A stretch of 64,000 nt of DNA, taken from the NCBI GenBank assembly GCA_951812335.1, contig OX638293.1, positions 1,968,731 through 2,032,730 of the forward strand, read 5' to 3'. Below the pieces are notes generated by a model. That model made no database searches, had not been told where the DNA came from, and saw only the letters and a list, made by a program, of their open reading frames with translations. The position numbers and the translations under genes were made by a program. Positions within the stretch are counted from its first letter, which is position 1; the number at the start of each line of letters is the position of its first letter. Below, piece after piece: positions 45,219 through 53,916 of the stretch. The DNA is from Rhodothermales bacterium (lineage in GTDB: Bacteria; Bacteroidota; Rhodothermia; Rhodothermales; VXPQ01).

Positions 45219-46155
45219 CAGCCTGCCTCCATTGGTGCTTGGAACAAGGGGCAGCCCCCTTGCGCGGCGGCAGGCAACCATCGTCCAGGACAGGCTCAGG
45301 GCGCAAGGACATCTCGTTGAACTACGCGAGATCAAAACGACGGGCGACCATATCCTCGACATACCGCTTGCCAACATAAACAGTCAGGCGCTATTTACGA
45401 AGGAACTGGATGAGGCCCTGCTGGACGGCTCCATCGATTTTGCCGTGCACTCCCTGAAAGACTGGCCCACGGAGATGCCTCCCGGTCTGGTCATCGGGGC
45501 GGTAAGCAAGCGGGAAGACCCGGCAGATGTGTTCGTTGGCCGTCCGGGGTATTCCGGAGGACTCGCAGACCTGCCTGAAGGAGCTGGGCTGGCGACATCC
45601 TCTCCCAGGAGACAGGGGCAATTACTGGCCTGGCGTCCCGATTTGCGTATTGAGCCGGTTCGCGGCAACGTCGGCACACGCCTTCGCAAATTAGCGGAAG
45701 GTACGTGGACCGGCCTGATACTGGCGGCGGCCGGTCTGAAACGGCTTGGTATGCAGGAACGCATCACGGAGCATATCCCCCCGGATATCATGCTTCCCGC
45801 GGTGGGACAGGGCGCATTGGCTGTCGTTTGCACGGACCGGAACGAGGAGATTCGTAGCCTGCTCCAGGAAACCGTGCACGACGTACGCACTTCGCGGGAA
45901 GTACTTGCAGAAAGGGCCTTCCTGCGCACTCTGCGAGGGGGATGCTCCATCCCCGTTGGCGCATGGGGGCGCGTGCAGGACGACCGGATTGTGCTCGAAG
46001 GTTGTGTGGCGTCACTCGACGGTAGACAAATCTGCCGTGCCCAACGGACCGGTCCTTCCTCCGAAGGCGAAACCATCGGCGCCGAACTCGCCAACGAGCT
46101 GCTGGAAAAAGGGGGGAGGCGCATCCTGAAGGAACTCCGCAATCCGCATGCGTGA
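45208..46155 (+). CDS. hemC: Porphobilinogen deaminase (hydroxymethylbilane synthase)
   Basis: 315 residues from ATG 45208, which overlaps the end of hemA. PLVLGTRGSPLARRQA is the N-terminal signature; FTKELDEALLDGSIDFAVHS and ATSSPRRQGQL line the active site. Cys246 in RGGCSIPVGAWG anchors the dipyrromethane cofactor. It joins four porphobilinogen units into hydroxymethylbilane. A start 42 bp upstream is open but lies deeper in hemA and adds a non-family segment. The stop overlaps the hemD start (TGATG). Confidence 0.96.
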   Translation: MGRSSLPPLVLGTRGSPLARRQATIVQDRLRAQGHLVELREIKTTGDHILDIPLANINSQALFTKELDEALLDGSIDFAVHSLKDWPTEMPPGLVIGAVSKREDPADVFVGRPGYSGGLADLPEGAGLATSSPRRQGQLLAWRPDLRIEPVRGNVGTRLRKLAEGTWTGLILAAAGLKRLGMQERITEHIPPDIMLPAVGQGALAVVCTDRNEEIRSLLQETVHDVRTSREVLAERAFLRTLRGGCSIPVGAWGRVQDDRIVLEGCVASLDGRQICRAQRTGPSSEGETIGAELANELLEKGGRRILKELRNPHA

Positions 46156-46904
46156 TGAGAAATACGGTCCTCTTGTTGCGCTCCGGAGACGAATCCTCCG
46201 AAAATATACCGGGCCAGGAGGCATCCTGTGCCTGGGAAAAGGCGCTCAATGATGCCGGCTTCGATACGCAAACCCTGCCGGTGCTCACATTCGAGTACAC
46301 AGGACAGGATGTGCTATACAACCTTTTAAAACATCCGGACCGGTATGCAGGACTGATTTTCACCAGTCCGCGGGCGGTGGAAGCTTTCAGCAGGGCGTTT
46401 CCTGAGACCGGAATCGGAAAAACGGGATGGGAGAATAAGACCCTGTTTACGGTAGGGCCGCGCACTGCCGCCGCTATACGTTCCCTCGGTTACGAACCGG
46501 AAGGGGAGCACACCGGCTCGGCGGAACAGCTTGCAGCATATATCCTGAAGCGGCACACGGGGGGCACATTGCTTTTTCTATGCGGGGACCGGAGACGGGA
46601 TGTACTGCCCTCCCTCTTGCGTGAGGCCGGCATCCGCACGAAAGAAGTCGTCGCCTATCGAACCCGCTTGCGCACGCTGCACGTATGGCCCGGCGATAAA
46701 AAACCGGACTGGGTGGTGTTTTTCAGCCCCTCCTGCCTGGAGGCAATGCTTAAATCCCCGGAGACATCTCTGGAAGATATATCCATCGCCGCTATTGGGT
46801 CCGTCACGGCAGAGGCTGTGCGCAACCATGGCTTCCGGGTACGTGCTACCGCGCACGAACCCACCCCCGGAGCACTCGCCCTGGCGCTTCAGGGGGCGCA
46901 TTAG
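46155..46904 (+). CDS. hemD: Uroporphyrinogen-III synthase
   Basis: 249 residues with the two-lobed HemD fold. Visible blocks are VLLLRSGDES at the N-terminus, GLIFTSPRAVEAFSRAF, FTVGPRTAAAIRSLGYE, LLFLCGDRRRDVLPSLLRE and DWVVFFSPSCLEAM followed by IAAIGSVTAEAVRNHGF. HemD closes hydroxymethylbilane with ring-D inversion. The family is poorly conserved, so position after hemC is strong support: the ATG overlaps the hemC stop. A deletion-type repeat begins 40 bp after its stop codon. Confidence 0.9.
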   Translation: MRNTVLLLRSGDESSENIPGQEASCAWEKALNDAGFDTQTLPVLTFEYTGQDVLYNLLKHPDRYAGLIFTSPRAVEAFSRAFPETGIGKTGWENKTLFTVGPRTAAAIRSLGYEPEGEHTGSAEQLAAYILKRHTGGTLLFLCGDRRRDVLPSLLREAGIRTKEVVAYRTRLRTLHVWPGDKKPDWVVFFSPSCLEAMLKSPETSLEDISIAAIGSVTAEAVRNHGFRVRATAHEPTPGALALALQGAH

Positions 46905-46944
46905 GTACACGTCGGGGGAACTGCATTTTTTATGAAGATCTTGC

Positions 46945-47078
46945 AGGATATTCTGATCAGAACCACTTCGCTCTCGCAAATACAGGACATTATGATTCTA
47001 TCGTCTGGAATCAGCGGGAAACAGCTTCGCGGGCGTGACGCGCCCTTCGGGAGGCTACGAACTTAATCAGAGTATCCT
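46945..47078 (-). mobile_element. Dispersed TIR repeat, 134-bp deletion copy forming the thiE 3' end
   Basis: Ends are AGGATATTCTGATCAG and TTAATCAGAGTATCCT. In reverse orientation it retains the right part of the full element (the AATCAGCG-containing region and the CGCCCTTCGGGAGGC block) but lacks the conserved 45-bp core and its 22-bp stem. It sits between the convergent genes hemD and thiE, and its right end contains the TAA stop codon and last codons (GYSD) of thiE. Confidence 0.82.
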
Positions 47079-47710
47079 GTAATCACCGCATCCAACTCCT
47101 CGCGGAACGCCCGGGCGGCCCGGGCAGGGTTCTCTGCCGTCGTCACTCCCGTCATGACAGCCACGCCGTGCGCTCCGGCTCGAATCACGGGTCCGATGCG
47201 CTCCAGAGAAATACCTGCGATAGCGATGACGGGAATACGCACCGCCTTGCAGACCTGCGCCAGATTCGTCACCCCCTTCACCGGGGCCGGATTGTCCTTG
47301 CTGGTTGTAGGAAATACAGGACCGAATCCTACATAATCGGCGCCTGCTTCCTGCATCGCCAGCACCTCTTCGACGGTGGTGACCGTGCCTCCTATAATCG
47401 CTTCCGGGCCCAGGATACGCCGTGCTTCCCGAACAGGAAAATCCTGTTGTCCAAGATGTATGCCATCGGCGCGGCAAGCCAAGGCCACATCGAGACGGTC
47501 GTTGACAAGAAACGGCACACCTCGATCCCGGCAAACGGACGCTGCGCGCTTTGCCTCCGCGAGCATGTTTCGTACAGACCCCGATTTTTGTCTGAACTGG
47601 ATCGTATCCGCGCCCCCCTGTGCGGCAAGGCAGGCAAGCTCCGCATGACTGAACCGTTGCTGGAAGCGAAGGTCCGTCAGCACATGAAATCGTCCGATGC
47701 GCTTGTTCAT
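47063..47710 (-). CDS. thiE: Thiamine-phosphate synthase
   Basis: 215 residues from ATG 47710 (MNKRIGRFHVLTDLR). TIM-barrel motifs are all present: QFRQKSG (pyrimidine-phosphate site), LVNDRLDVALACRADGIHLG with the metal aspartate, IIGGTVTTVEEV, and YVGFGPVFPTTSKDNPAP. ThiE joins HMP-PP and thiazole phosphate. The last four residues, GYSD, and the TAA come from the terminus of a dispersed repeat (46945-47078), so the original C-terminus has been replaced; the catalytic barrel is complete. It lies about 50 bp after the DapB-like gene and may share its transcript. Earlier start at 47740 is possible. Confidence 0.92.
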   Translation of the reverse strand: MNKRIGRFHVLTDLRFQQRFSHAELACLAAQGGADTIQFRQKSGSVRNMLAEAKRAASVCRDRGVPFLVNDRLDVALACRADGIHLGQQDFPVREARRILGPEAIIGGTVTTVEEVLAMQEAGADYVGFGPVFPTTSKDNPAPVKGVTNLAQVCKAVRIPVIAIAGISLERIGPVIRAGAHGVAVMTGVTTAENPARAARAFREELDAVITGYSD

Positions 47711-47761
47711 GAGGCAACCACACAATTCGCATGCCGGCACAACGCATGCGTTCCCGGATGG

Positions 47762-48793
47762 TTAGCCCGAATTCGGGCTGCAGGCAAAGGCACGCGGCAC
47801 AGGCAGGTCCATCATGGTTTTCAGGCCCGGCGAGGCGTGCAGCACAAGGGGTATTGCATTGACCAGGACAGCAACCGTGGCCGTATCCCCGAATATACCG
47901 CCGCGAACCACGAGATCAACGGGTGGATCGCCTACGACATGCACGGCATCGCGGGGCTCTTTGGCTCCCGCAAACATCTTCAGGTCAAGAGAAAGCAAGG
48001 GGTTGCCACCTACATAGCCCGTGATGGAATGATGGATACCTGCCACGTTTCCCGATGCCACGGTCAGAAACGGAGTGGATATTTCCGCGTCCGCCAGAAC
48101 AGGGTGCAGTTGTTCGTCCACCCGGTCGAGCGGCCAACCAAGGCCCTTCGCCACAAAAAAGAGCGATTCCCTCAGCCCGATATGTCCGAATACGCCCGTC
48201 GCTTTCTTTTCCTCGAATGCCTTGGCCGAAAGACCGGCCCCCACCTTGAGCTGGAGCGGCTTCCGGCGCTTTCCTGCATCCACCACGCGCACGGCATGCA
48301 CCTCCGACACGTCGGTGCACACACCGGTCGCCATGAGCGCCAGCGTATCCATAGCATAGCCGGGGTTTACCCCCGTGCCCACGACAGCCACGCCGTGTTT
48401 TACCGCTTCCTTGTGCAGGGCGGCACTGAGTCCGGGATGCCGATCGTACGAAAAAGAAAGCTCCTCAGTGGAAGAAACCACAGGGACACCACAGCGAATG
48501 CATTCCTCGATCTGTCCATGCACGCGATCCAGAAATGAAGTAGTGGTATGCAACACCACATCGGGAGTGGTTTCTGCGAGCACAGCGGCGGCATCGTCGC
48601 TCACGAGGATCCCGGTAGGAGAGAGGCCTCCGCCTAACAACTCCGCCACGTCCCGGCCCACTTTCTCCGGAGATATATCCACAGCGCCTGCGAGGACAAG
48701 TTGACCCGTTTCCTGTTTGGCAAGAATCGTGCGGATGCATGCCAACCCGATCGGGCCGACGCCGTACTGAAGAACACGTACAGGAGACGACAT
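47762..48793 (-). CDS. DapB-like NAD(P)-dependent dehydrogenase (diaminopentanoate dehydrogenase family)
   Basis: 343 residues from ATG 48793. The N-terminus is a DapB-type Rossmann domain (VRVLQYGVGPIGLACIRTIL), with VLHTTTSFLD and GTGVNPGYAMDTLAL further on. The C-terminal half resembles the 2,4-diaminopentanoate dehydrogenase/dihydrodipicolinate reductase-like group rather than true DapB, which is about 70 residues shorter and has a KxxKPSGTA segment missing here. Substrate is unknown. A start further upstream (48829) would lie within the adjacent repeat at 48813-48915 and use TTG, so the ATG is preferred. It precedes thiE. Confidence 0.75.
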   Translation of the reverse strand: MSSPVRVLQYGVGPIGLACIRTILAKQETGQLVLAGAVDISPEKVGRDVAELLGGGLSPTGILVSDDAAAVLAETTPDVVLHTTTSFLDRVHGQIEECIRCGVPVVSSTEELSFSYDRHPGLSAALHKEAVKHGVAVVGTGVNPGYAMDTLALMATGVCTDVSEVHAVRVVDAGKRRKPLQLKVGAGLSAKAFEEKKATGVFGHIGLRESLFFVAKGLGWPLDRVDEQLHPVLADAEISTPFLTVASGNVAGIHHSITGYVGGNPLLSLDLKMFAGAKEPRDAVHVVGDPPVDLVVRGGIFGDTATVAVLVNAIPLVLHASPGLKTMMDLPVPRAFACSPNSG

Positions 48794-48812
48794 AAAACAT
48801 ACGGATTGATTT

Positions 48813-48915
48813 AAGGATACTCTGATCAAAACGGCTTCGATCGGCGCTTCACGTTCGCACGTAAAGATATTATAATCGCATCGTTGAAATTAGCGGACTT
48901 AATCAGAGTATCCTT
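48813..48915 (-). mobile_element. Dispersed TIR repeat, 103-bp deletion copy
   Basis: Perfect 14-bp inverted ends (AAGGATACTCTGAT / ATCAGAGTATCCTT) flanked by TA on both sides. In reverse orientation it carries the right third of the full element up to the TTGAAATTAGCG block, then jumps at GCG to the left terminus (GCGGACTTAATCAGAG). The core hairpin is missing. It lies 19 bp before the DapB-like start codon and would occupy its promoter region; pruA ends about 90 bp away. Confidence 0.85.
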
Positions 48916-49008
48916 ATGAACTACGGACCAGGCAATATCACAATTATTGTGGCATCTTTAAGCGTATTATGGAACAATCTAATTCGTTGAATACCAATAT
49001 CTTCCCAA

Positions 49009-50649
49009 CTAACACATAAAGGGATAAGCAAAGTGCCGTACAGGGGCAAAATTCTCTTTTACAACCCGGGGAGAAATCCAGCGCGTCAGGTTCAACTGCG
49101 ACCCTGCCTTATCGTTGGTGCCCGACTTGCGGGCGCCCCCGAACGGTTGCTGGCCGACCACGGCCCCGGTGGGCTTGTCGTTGATATAGAAATTACCGGC
49201 GTTATCGATCAGCCGATCGGAAGTCTTCCGGATCACGTCCCGGTCGGCGGCAAAAACAGCCCCGGTCAAGGCATACGACGAAGTTTTGTCCAATACGTCA
49301 AGCATATCCTCATAACGGGCATCCTCATACACAAACACCGAGACAACCGGGCCGAATATCTCTTCCCGCATCGTTTCGTGCATGGGATCGCGAACCCGAA
49401 ACACAGAAGGAGTAATAAAATAGCCTTCCTCGTCGGAGTACGTGCCCCCATGTACGAGGTCTGCATCCGGATCGGCATGCGCCCGGTCTATATATCCGGT
49501 GATGCGGTCGAAAGCAGGACGGTCGATCACCGCGTTGACGAAGTTCGAAAAGTCCTCGACCGGTCCTGTTTTTACCGCGTCGAGTTGTTGCGTCAACTCC
49601 TGCTCTATTTCCGGCCACAGAGAGGCCGGCAGGTAAACGCGCGAAGCAGCCGAACACTTCTGGCCCTGGTATTCGAAGCCGCCCCGCACGATCGCGGTGG
49701 CTACCTCGACCGCGTGCGCCGAAGGATGCGCCACGATAAAATCCTTGCCCCCGGTTTCCCCGACGATGCGCGGGTAGGATCGGTATCTGTCGATATTCGT
49801 CCCGATCATGCGCCACATGTACTGAAACGTACCCGTAGAGCCGGTAAAATGCAGACCTGCAAGGTGCTCCGAGGCCAGTATCGGGGCGCCTATCTCCGGG
49901 CCATGGCCGGGAAGCATATTGATTACACCCGGCGGCAAACCCGCCTCTTCGAGCAGTTGATACGTATACCAGGCCGACAAGAGAGCGGTCGTGGCCGGTT
50001 TCCATAGCGCTACATTGCCCATCAACACGGGAGCCGTGGGCAGATTGGCCTGGATCGCCGTAAAGTTGAAGGGGGTTATGGCGCTCACAAATCCCTCAAG
50101 CGCCCGGTATTCCATGCGATTGAGGATCTCTTCGGAAGAAAGGGGTTGATCTGCTATGATCCGCTCCGCATAGGCCGCGTTGAACCGCCAGAAATCGATC
50201 GTTTCGCAGGCCGCATCGATTTCCGCCTGAAAAACATTCTTGCTCTGGCCCAGCATCGTGGCCGCGTTCAACGTATCCCGCCAGGAACCGGAAAGCAGAT
50301 CGGCCGCCTTCCTGAAGACCCCGAGACGATCCGACCATGGCGTGCGCATCCATTCCTCCCGGGCTTCCAGCGCACAGCGTATCGCTTCCGTCGTTTCCTC
50401 GGGACCGCAAAGATGCGCCACGCCAAGAATACATCCATGATCGTGGGGCGCCCTGATTTCCACGGTTTTTCCCGTGCGTACCTCGCGCCCACCGATAAGG
50501 GCCGGGATTTCGACCGTTTCACTGCGAAGCTTCTCCAGTTTTTGCCGAAGACGGCTGCGTTCCCTTGAATCGGGGGCATAATCGAGCACGGGCTCGTTTT
50601 TCGGCAATGGAATCTCCGGGGCGGCAGCAGAAGAATGTACGTGGTTCAT
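49009..50649 (-). CDS. pruA: 1-pyrroline-5-carboxylate dehydrogenase
   Basis: 546 residues from ATG 50649 (MNHVHSSAAAPEI). Aldehyde-dehydrogenase fold with P5CDH-type features: SAITPFNFTAIQANLPTAP, RIVGETGGKDFIVAH (catalytic Glu) and GGFEYQGQKCSAASRVY (catalytic Cys); the C-terminal PFGGARKSGTNDKAGS is also typical. It oxidises glutamate semialdehyde to glutamate, the second step of proline breakdown, and belongs to the monofunctional type; a PutA-like proline dehydrogenase is not in the window. proBA (synthesis) lies 10 kb away. A longer start at 50706 adds a hydrophobic non-family segment. Confidence 0.95.
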   Translation of the reverse strand: MNHVHSSAAAPEIPLPKNEPVLDYAPDSRERSRLRQKLEKLRSETVEIPALIGGREVRTGKTVEIRAPHDHGCILGVAHLCGPEETTEAIRCALEAREEWMRTPWSDRLGVFRKAADLLSGSWRDTLNAATMLGQSKNVFQAEIDAACETIDFWRFNAAYAERIIADQPLSSEEILNRMEYRALEGFVSAITPFNFTAIQANLPTAPVLMGNVALWKPATTALLSAWYTYQLLEEAGLPPGVINMLPGHGPEIGAPILASEHLAGLHFTGSTGTFQYMWRMIGTNIDRYRSYPRIVGETGGKDFIVAHPSAHAVEVATAIVRGGFEYQGQKCSAASRVYLPASLWPEIEQELTQQLDAVKTGPVEDFSNFVNAVIDRPAFDRITGYIDRAHADPDADLVHGGTYSDEEGYFITPSVFRVRDPMHETMREEIFGPVVSVFVYEDARYEDMLDVLDKTSSYALTGAVFAADRDVIRKTSDRLIDNAGNFYINDKPTGAVVGQQPFGGARKSGTNDKAGSQLNLTRWISPRVVKENFAPVRHFAYPFMC

Positions 50650-50834
50650 GATATGCTCTCCGGAATGACGCAAGTGCGACACAGGGAATATGTACAGGAT
50701 TAGCATACCCGCAGGTTACCCGGAGGTTTTGATTCCGGACGCAAAAATGCCGTGCTACCGATTCGAGAACCGGCGCCTACCCCGACGGGTATCAAAAACC
50801 CCTCCGTCATGTCGTTGCACCGTACCCCACGCCC

Positions 50835-52091
50835 ATGCCTTCCCGCTTCGAACGCTTCATGGCGATGCGCTATCTCCGGTCTGTGCGCGGGCAGGAGGAG
50901 GGAAGCCGCTTTGTACGGTTCATTGCCTGGATAGCTACAGCGGGTGTCGCCCTGGGAACCGCGGCCCTGCTCCTGGCGCTTTCGGTCGTAAGGGGGTTCG
51001 GCAATGAAATCGAAGCCAAGATCACCGGATTCGGGGCGCATGTACAAGTGGAAACCTTTCGGGATGCCCCCATTGATCAGGCCGCATCCATCCTGGATAC
51101 GCTTGCCTCCACGCCAGGTGTTGTCGATGCGGCTGTCGTGGTACAGGAATTTGCCCTCCTGCGGCGATCCCGGGAGCATATAGAGGGCGTAGCCATACGG
51201 GGCATGGAGCGACCGCCCGCATATTTCCTGAAACAGATTGTGGACGGCTCTTTCGATACGCAACCCGACAGCAGCGGGCATGCCGGCATGGTCATCGGAA
51301 AGGAACTGGCCGATCTGCTCCAGGTGCAGCCGGGGCAACTCGTCACCTCTTTTTCCATGCGCTCCGCATCCGCAGGGGAAACGTCTTTCATAGCGGGCCT
51401 GACGGCGCCCCGCACGAAGACATTCCGCATTGCCGGCATCTATGAAACGTCCCTTGCCAATTTCGATGCCCTGTATGTCTTTACCTCCCTTTCCGCGGCA
51501 CGGGAACTGCTTGCCTACGGCCCGGACCAGGCTACCCGGTTCGACGTGACGCTTTCAGAGGTGGACACGGCACGGAAAGCGGCACAGGTCATAGAAGATC
51601 GGGTGGGATTTCCGCTCATGGCGCGGAGTATATACGACGTATATGGCGGGCTGTTTGCCTGGATCAACCTGCAGAAAAGCATTATCCCTGTCGTGATCAG
51701 CATTATCGTCGTGGTGGCTGCATTCAACATCATCGGCACGCTCCTGATGACCACGCTCGAAAAAACACGGGAGATCGGCATTCTGAAAAGTATGGGCGCC
51801 TCCATGAGATCGATCCGAAAACAGTTCGTATGGTCCGGCTTGCTGATTGGCGGAGTGGGGGTAGTGCTTGGAGAAAGTCTTGCCCTGGCGCTGGTGCTTT
51901 TGCAGGACAAATACGGCCTTATTTCATTGCCGGAAGAGGCGTATTACCTGACCACGGCGCCGGTCGAGTTACATGCTTTCGACTTTCTTCTCACCGGCGC
52001 CCTTGCGATGGCGCTGTGTGTTGTGGCAGCGTATGTACCCGCCCGTGTAGCCGCCGGCATCGAAGCGATTCGCGCCATCAGGTTCCGTTGA
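50835..52091 (+). CDS. LolC/LolE-type ABC transporter permease
   Basis: 418 residues. The N-terminus RFERFMAMRYLRSVRGQEEG leads into a first membrane helix (residues about 33-55), followed by a large MacB-type periplasmic domain (about 60-270). Three more helices make up the FtsX domain near 280-305, 325-350 and 385-405 (VVISIIVVVAAFNIIGTLLM, then EKTREIGILKSMGASMRSI). This is the layout of lipoprotein-releasing system subunits that pass lipoproteins to LolA. No lolD ATPase is adjacent. The gene is divergent from pruA (185-bp gap) and 20 bp before moaD. Confidence 0.9.
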   Translation: MPSRFERFMAMRYLRSVRGQEEGSRFVRFIAWIATAGVALGTAALLLALSVVRGFGNEIEAKITGFGAHVQVETFRDAPIDQAASILDTLASTPGVVDAAVVVQEFALLRRSREHIEGVAIRGMERPPAYFLKQIVDGSFDTQPDSSGHAGMVIGKELADLLQVQPGQLVTSFSMRSASAGETSFIAGLTAPRTKTFRIAGIYETSLANFDALYVFTSLSAARELLAYGPDQATRFDVTLSEVDTARKAAQVIEDRVGFPLMARSIYDVYGGLFAWINLQKSIIPVVISIIVVVAAFNIIGTLLMTTLEKTREIGILKSMGASMRSIRKQFVWSGLLIGGVGVVLGESLALALVLLQDKYGLISLPEEAYYLTTAPVELHAFDFLLTGALAMALCVVAAYVPARVAAGIEAIRAIRFR

Positions 52092-52111
52092 ACGCCCATA
52101 CATGACAAAAC

Positions 52112-52381
52112 ATGGGCGACAAAAAACTACAGAGCGTACAGGTGTTGCTTTTCAGCGTGATTCGTGAACAGGCGGGGATCGATTCGACCACCCTGCAGCT
52201 CGATCCGGGAGAAGCCGTATCCGCTGGCTTGCTACTCGAAAGATTGGCTGCAACGTATCCTGCCATTCGTCCTATGCTCCCCCTCGTACGCATTGCGGTC
52301 AATCGAGAGTACGTGCCGCGAGAACATATGGTGCAGGCAGGAGACGAGGTGGCTCTCATTACGCCCGTCAGCGGAGGATGA
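52112..52381 (+). CDS. moaD: Molybdopterin synthase small subunit
   Basis: 89 residues with the ubiquitin-like beta-grasp fold of MoaD. The chain opens with VQVLLFSVIREQAGID, contains VRIAVNREYV and ends with EVALITPVSGG; the C-terminal Gly-Gly is thiocarboxylated and delivers sulfur to precursor Z. The length matches the family. It is followed one base later by moaE, giving both halves of the heterotetrameric synthase. Other molybdenum-cofactor genes are not in the window. Confidence 0.93.
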   Translation: MGDKKLQSVQVLLFSVIREQAGIDSTTLQLDPGEAVSAGLLLERLAATYPAIRPMLPLVRIAVNREYVPREHMVQAGDEVALITPVSGG

Positions 52382-52382
52382 G

Positions 52383-52889
52383 ATGACCTTGATATCGAAC
52401 GACTCGGCCTGGATAACCATCCAGGAAACGCCCCTCTCTCTGGAAGAGGTTTCGGAATTTCTCCGGGTCGAGGAGGCCGGCGCGGTGGATATCTTCCTTG
52501 GAACCACACGCCGGTGGACTGAGGTCGAAGAAAAAGAAACCGACAGAAAAACAGGGCGACCAGAAACGGTACTCCTTGAATACGAATGCTATAAACCTAT
52601 GGCCCTCAAAGAGATGCACAGGTTTGTGAACGAAGCGTTTTCCCGTTGGCCTGTTTGCCGAGCCTGCCTGCTGCATCGCATCGGCGAAGTGCCGCTACGC
52701 GAAATAAGCGTCATTGCGGGAGTCGCGGCGCCCCATCGTGCGGATGCTTTCGCAGCATGCCGGTACCTGATCGACACGCTGAAGACCCGGGCGCCGATCT
52801 GGAAGAAGGAACACTTCGTCGACGGGGACTCCAGGTGGGTCGAGGGGGATTCCGCACCCGAACACCTCAGCTCGCCAGATACGATGTGA
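52383..52889 (+). CDS. moaE: Molybdopterin synthase catalytic subunit
   Basis: 168 residues from ATG 52383, directly after moaD. Family blocks are GAVDIFLGTTRRW, LLEYECYKPMALKEM, HRIGEVPLREISVIAGVAAPHRADAF and LKTRAPIWKKE, whose lysines bind the pterin and the MoaD tail. MoaE converts cyclic pyranopterin monophosphate to molybdopterin. The loop between the first two blocks has a short charged insertion (EVEEKETDRKTGRPE). The 3' end overlaps the convergent purC gene by 23 bp. Confidence 0.93.
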   Translation: MTLISNDSAWITIQETPLSLEEVSEFLRVEEAGAVDIFLGTTRRWTEVEEKETDRKTGRPETVLLEYECYKPMALKEMHRFVNEAFSRWPVCRACLLHRIGEVPLREISVIAGVAAPHRADAFAACRYLIDTLKTRAPIWKKEHFVDGDSRWVEGDSAPEHLSSPDTM

Positions 52890-53871
52890 CGGCCTGGCGT
52901 ATCCGCTCGACCGGATCGGGATGGGTGTCCGGTTCGAACGCCAGCCCGGTCACCGCCTCGTACAACTCGATGTAGCGGGCCGCTACCTGTACACGGAAAT
53001 CGTCCGGCAAGTCGGGTAGATCCTGTCCTGGTTTGCCCCGGAAACCCTGCTCCATCAGCCACTCCCGGACGAATTCCTTGGAAAGCTGCTTTTGAGGCAG
53101 CCCGGACCGAAGCCGCTCCTCATATCCATCCGTATAGTAGTACCGTGACGAATCGGGGGTATGCACCTCGTCTATAAGCAGGAAAGCGCCATCCGGGGCG
53201 CGGCCGAATTCGTATTTGGTATCTACGAGCAGCAACCCTCGCGCCTCCGACATCTCCGTGCCCCGTGCAAACAAGGCAAGCGCAATATTTTCCAGTTCAT
53301 CGAATGCATCGCGCGTCAACAGGCCGCGCGCTACAATTTCCTCCCGGGAGATATCTTCGTCGTGTCCCGTTTCCGCTTTGGTGGCGGGGGTGAGCACGGG
53401 CCTGGGAAGACGGCTGCTTTCCTTTAGGCCGTCCGGCAGCGCCACGCCCGACACGCTGCGCCGCCCGGCGCGGTATTCCCGCCAGGCATGCCCTGCAAGA
53501 TACCCCCGGACCACGAATTCGACGGGAACAGGGGTACAAGACACCGCCATCGTGACATTCGGGTCCGGAACCGCCACAAGGTGATTGGGCGCAATATCTT
53601 TTGTTCGTTCGAAGAAAAAAGACGCCGTTCGATTCAGCAACTGCCCCTTGAAGGGAATCTGCTGACGAAGAATGTGATCGAACGCCGAAATGCGGTCGGT
53701 CGTGACCAGGCAGAGCGCATCGCCGGAAGCAGTGGAAGCCCGGTAAACGTCGCGGACTTTACCCCGGTATAACTCGCCCGCCCCCGTGAAATTCGTCTCG
53801 CCGATCGTACTATCGAGTTGATGTCGAATCGCCTCCTCCAAAGACCGGCGCAACGTGCTTTCTGACATCAT
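52867..53871 (-). CDS. purC: SAICAR synthase
   Basis: 334 residues, the longer fungal-like form. ELYRGKVRDVYRA (ATP-binding), LVTTDRISAFDHIL, EFVVRGYLAGHAWREY and LLVDTKYEFGRAPDG followed by LIDEVHTPDSSRYYY are diagnostic. The enzyme joins CAIR and aspartate with ATP, the step after PurE in purine synthesis. purK/purE lie 33 kb away, so the pathway genes are scattered. It overlaps moaE by 23 bp at the 3' ends and has the LacI gene 45 bp downstream-to-upstream on the same strand. Confidence 0.95.
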   Translation of the reverse strand: MMSESTLRRSLEEAIRHQLDSTIGETNFTGAGELYRGKVRDVYRASTASGDALCLVTTDRISAFDHILRQQIPFKGQLLNRTASFFFERTKDIAPNHLVAVPDPNVTMAVSCTPVPVEFVVRGYLAGHAWREYRAGRRSVSGVALPDGLKESSRLPRPVLTPATKAETGHDEDISREEIVARGLLTRDAFDELENIALALFARGTEMSEARGLLLVDTKYEFGRAPDGAFLLIDEVHTPDSSRYYYTDGYEERLRSGLPQKQLSKEFVREWLMEQGFRGKPGQDLPDLPDDFRVQVAARYIELYEAVTGLAFEPDTHPDPVERIRQAVTSYLAS

Positions 53872-53916
53872 ATGCGAGGAAACGGAATAAATAAGGTCAG
53901 GAAAAAGAAATCGGGC

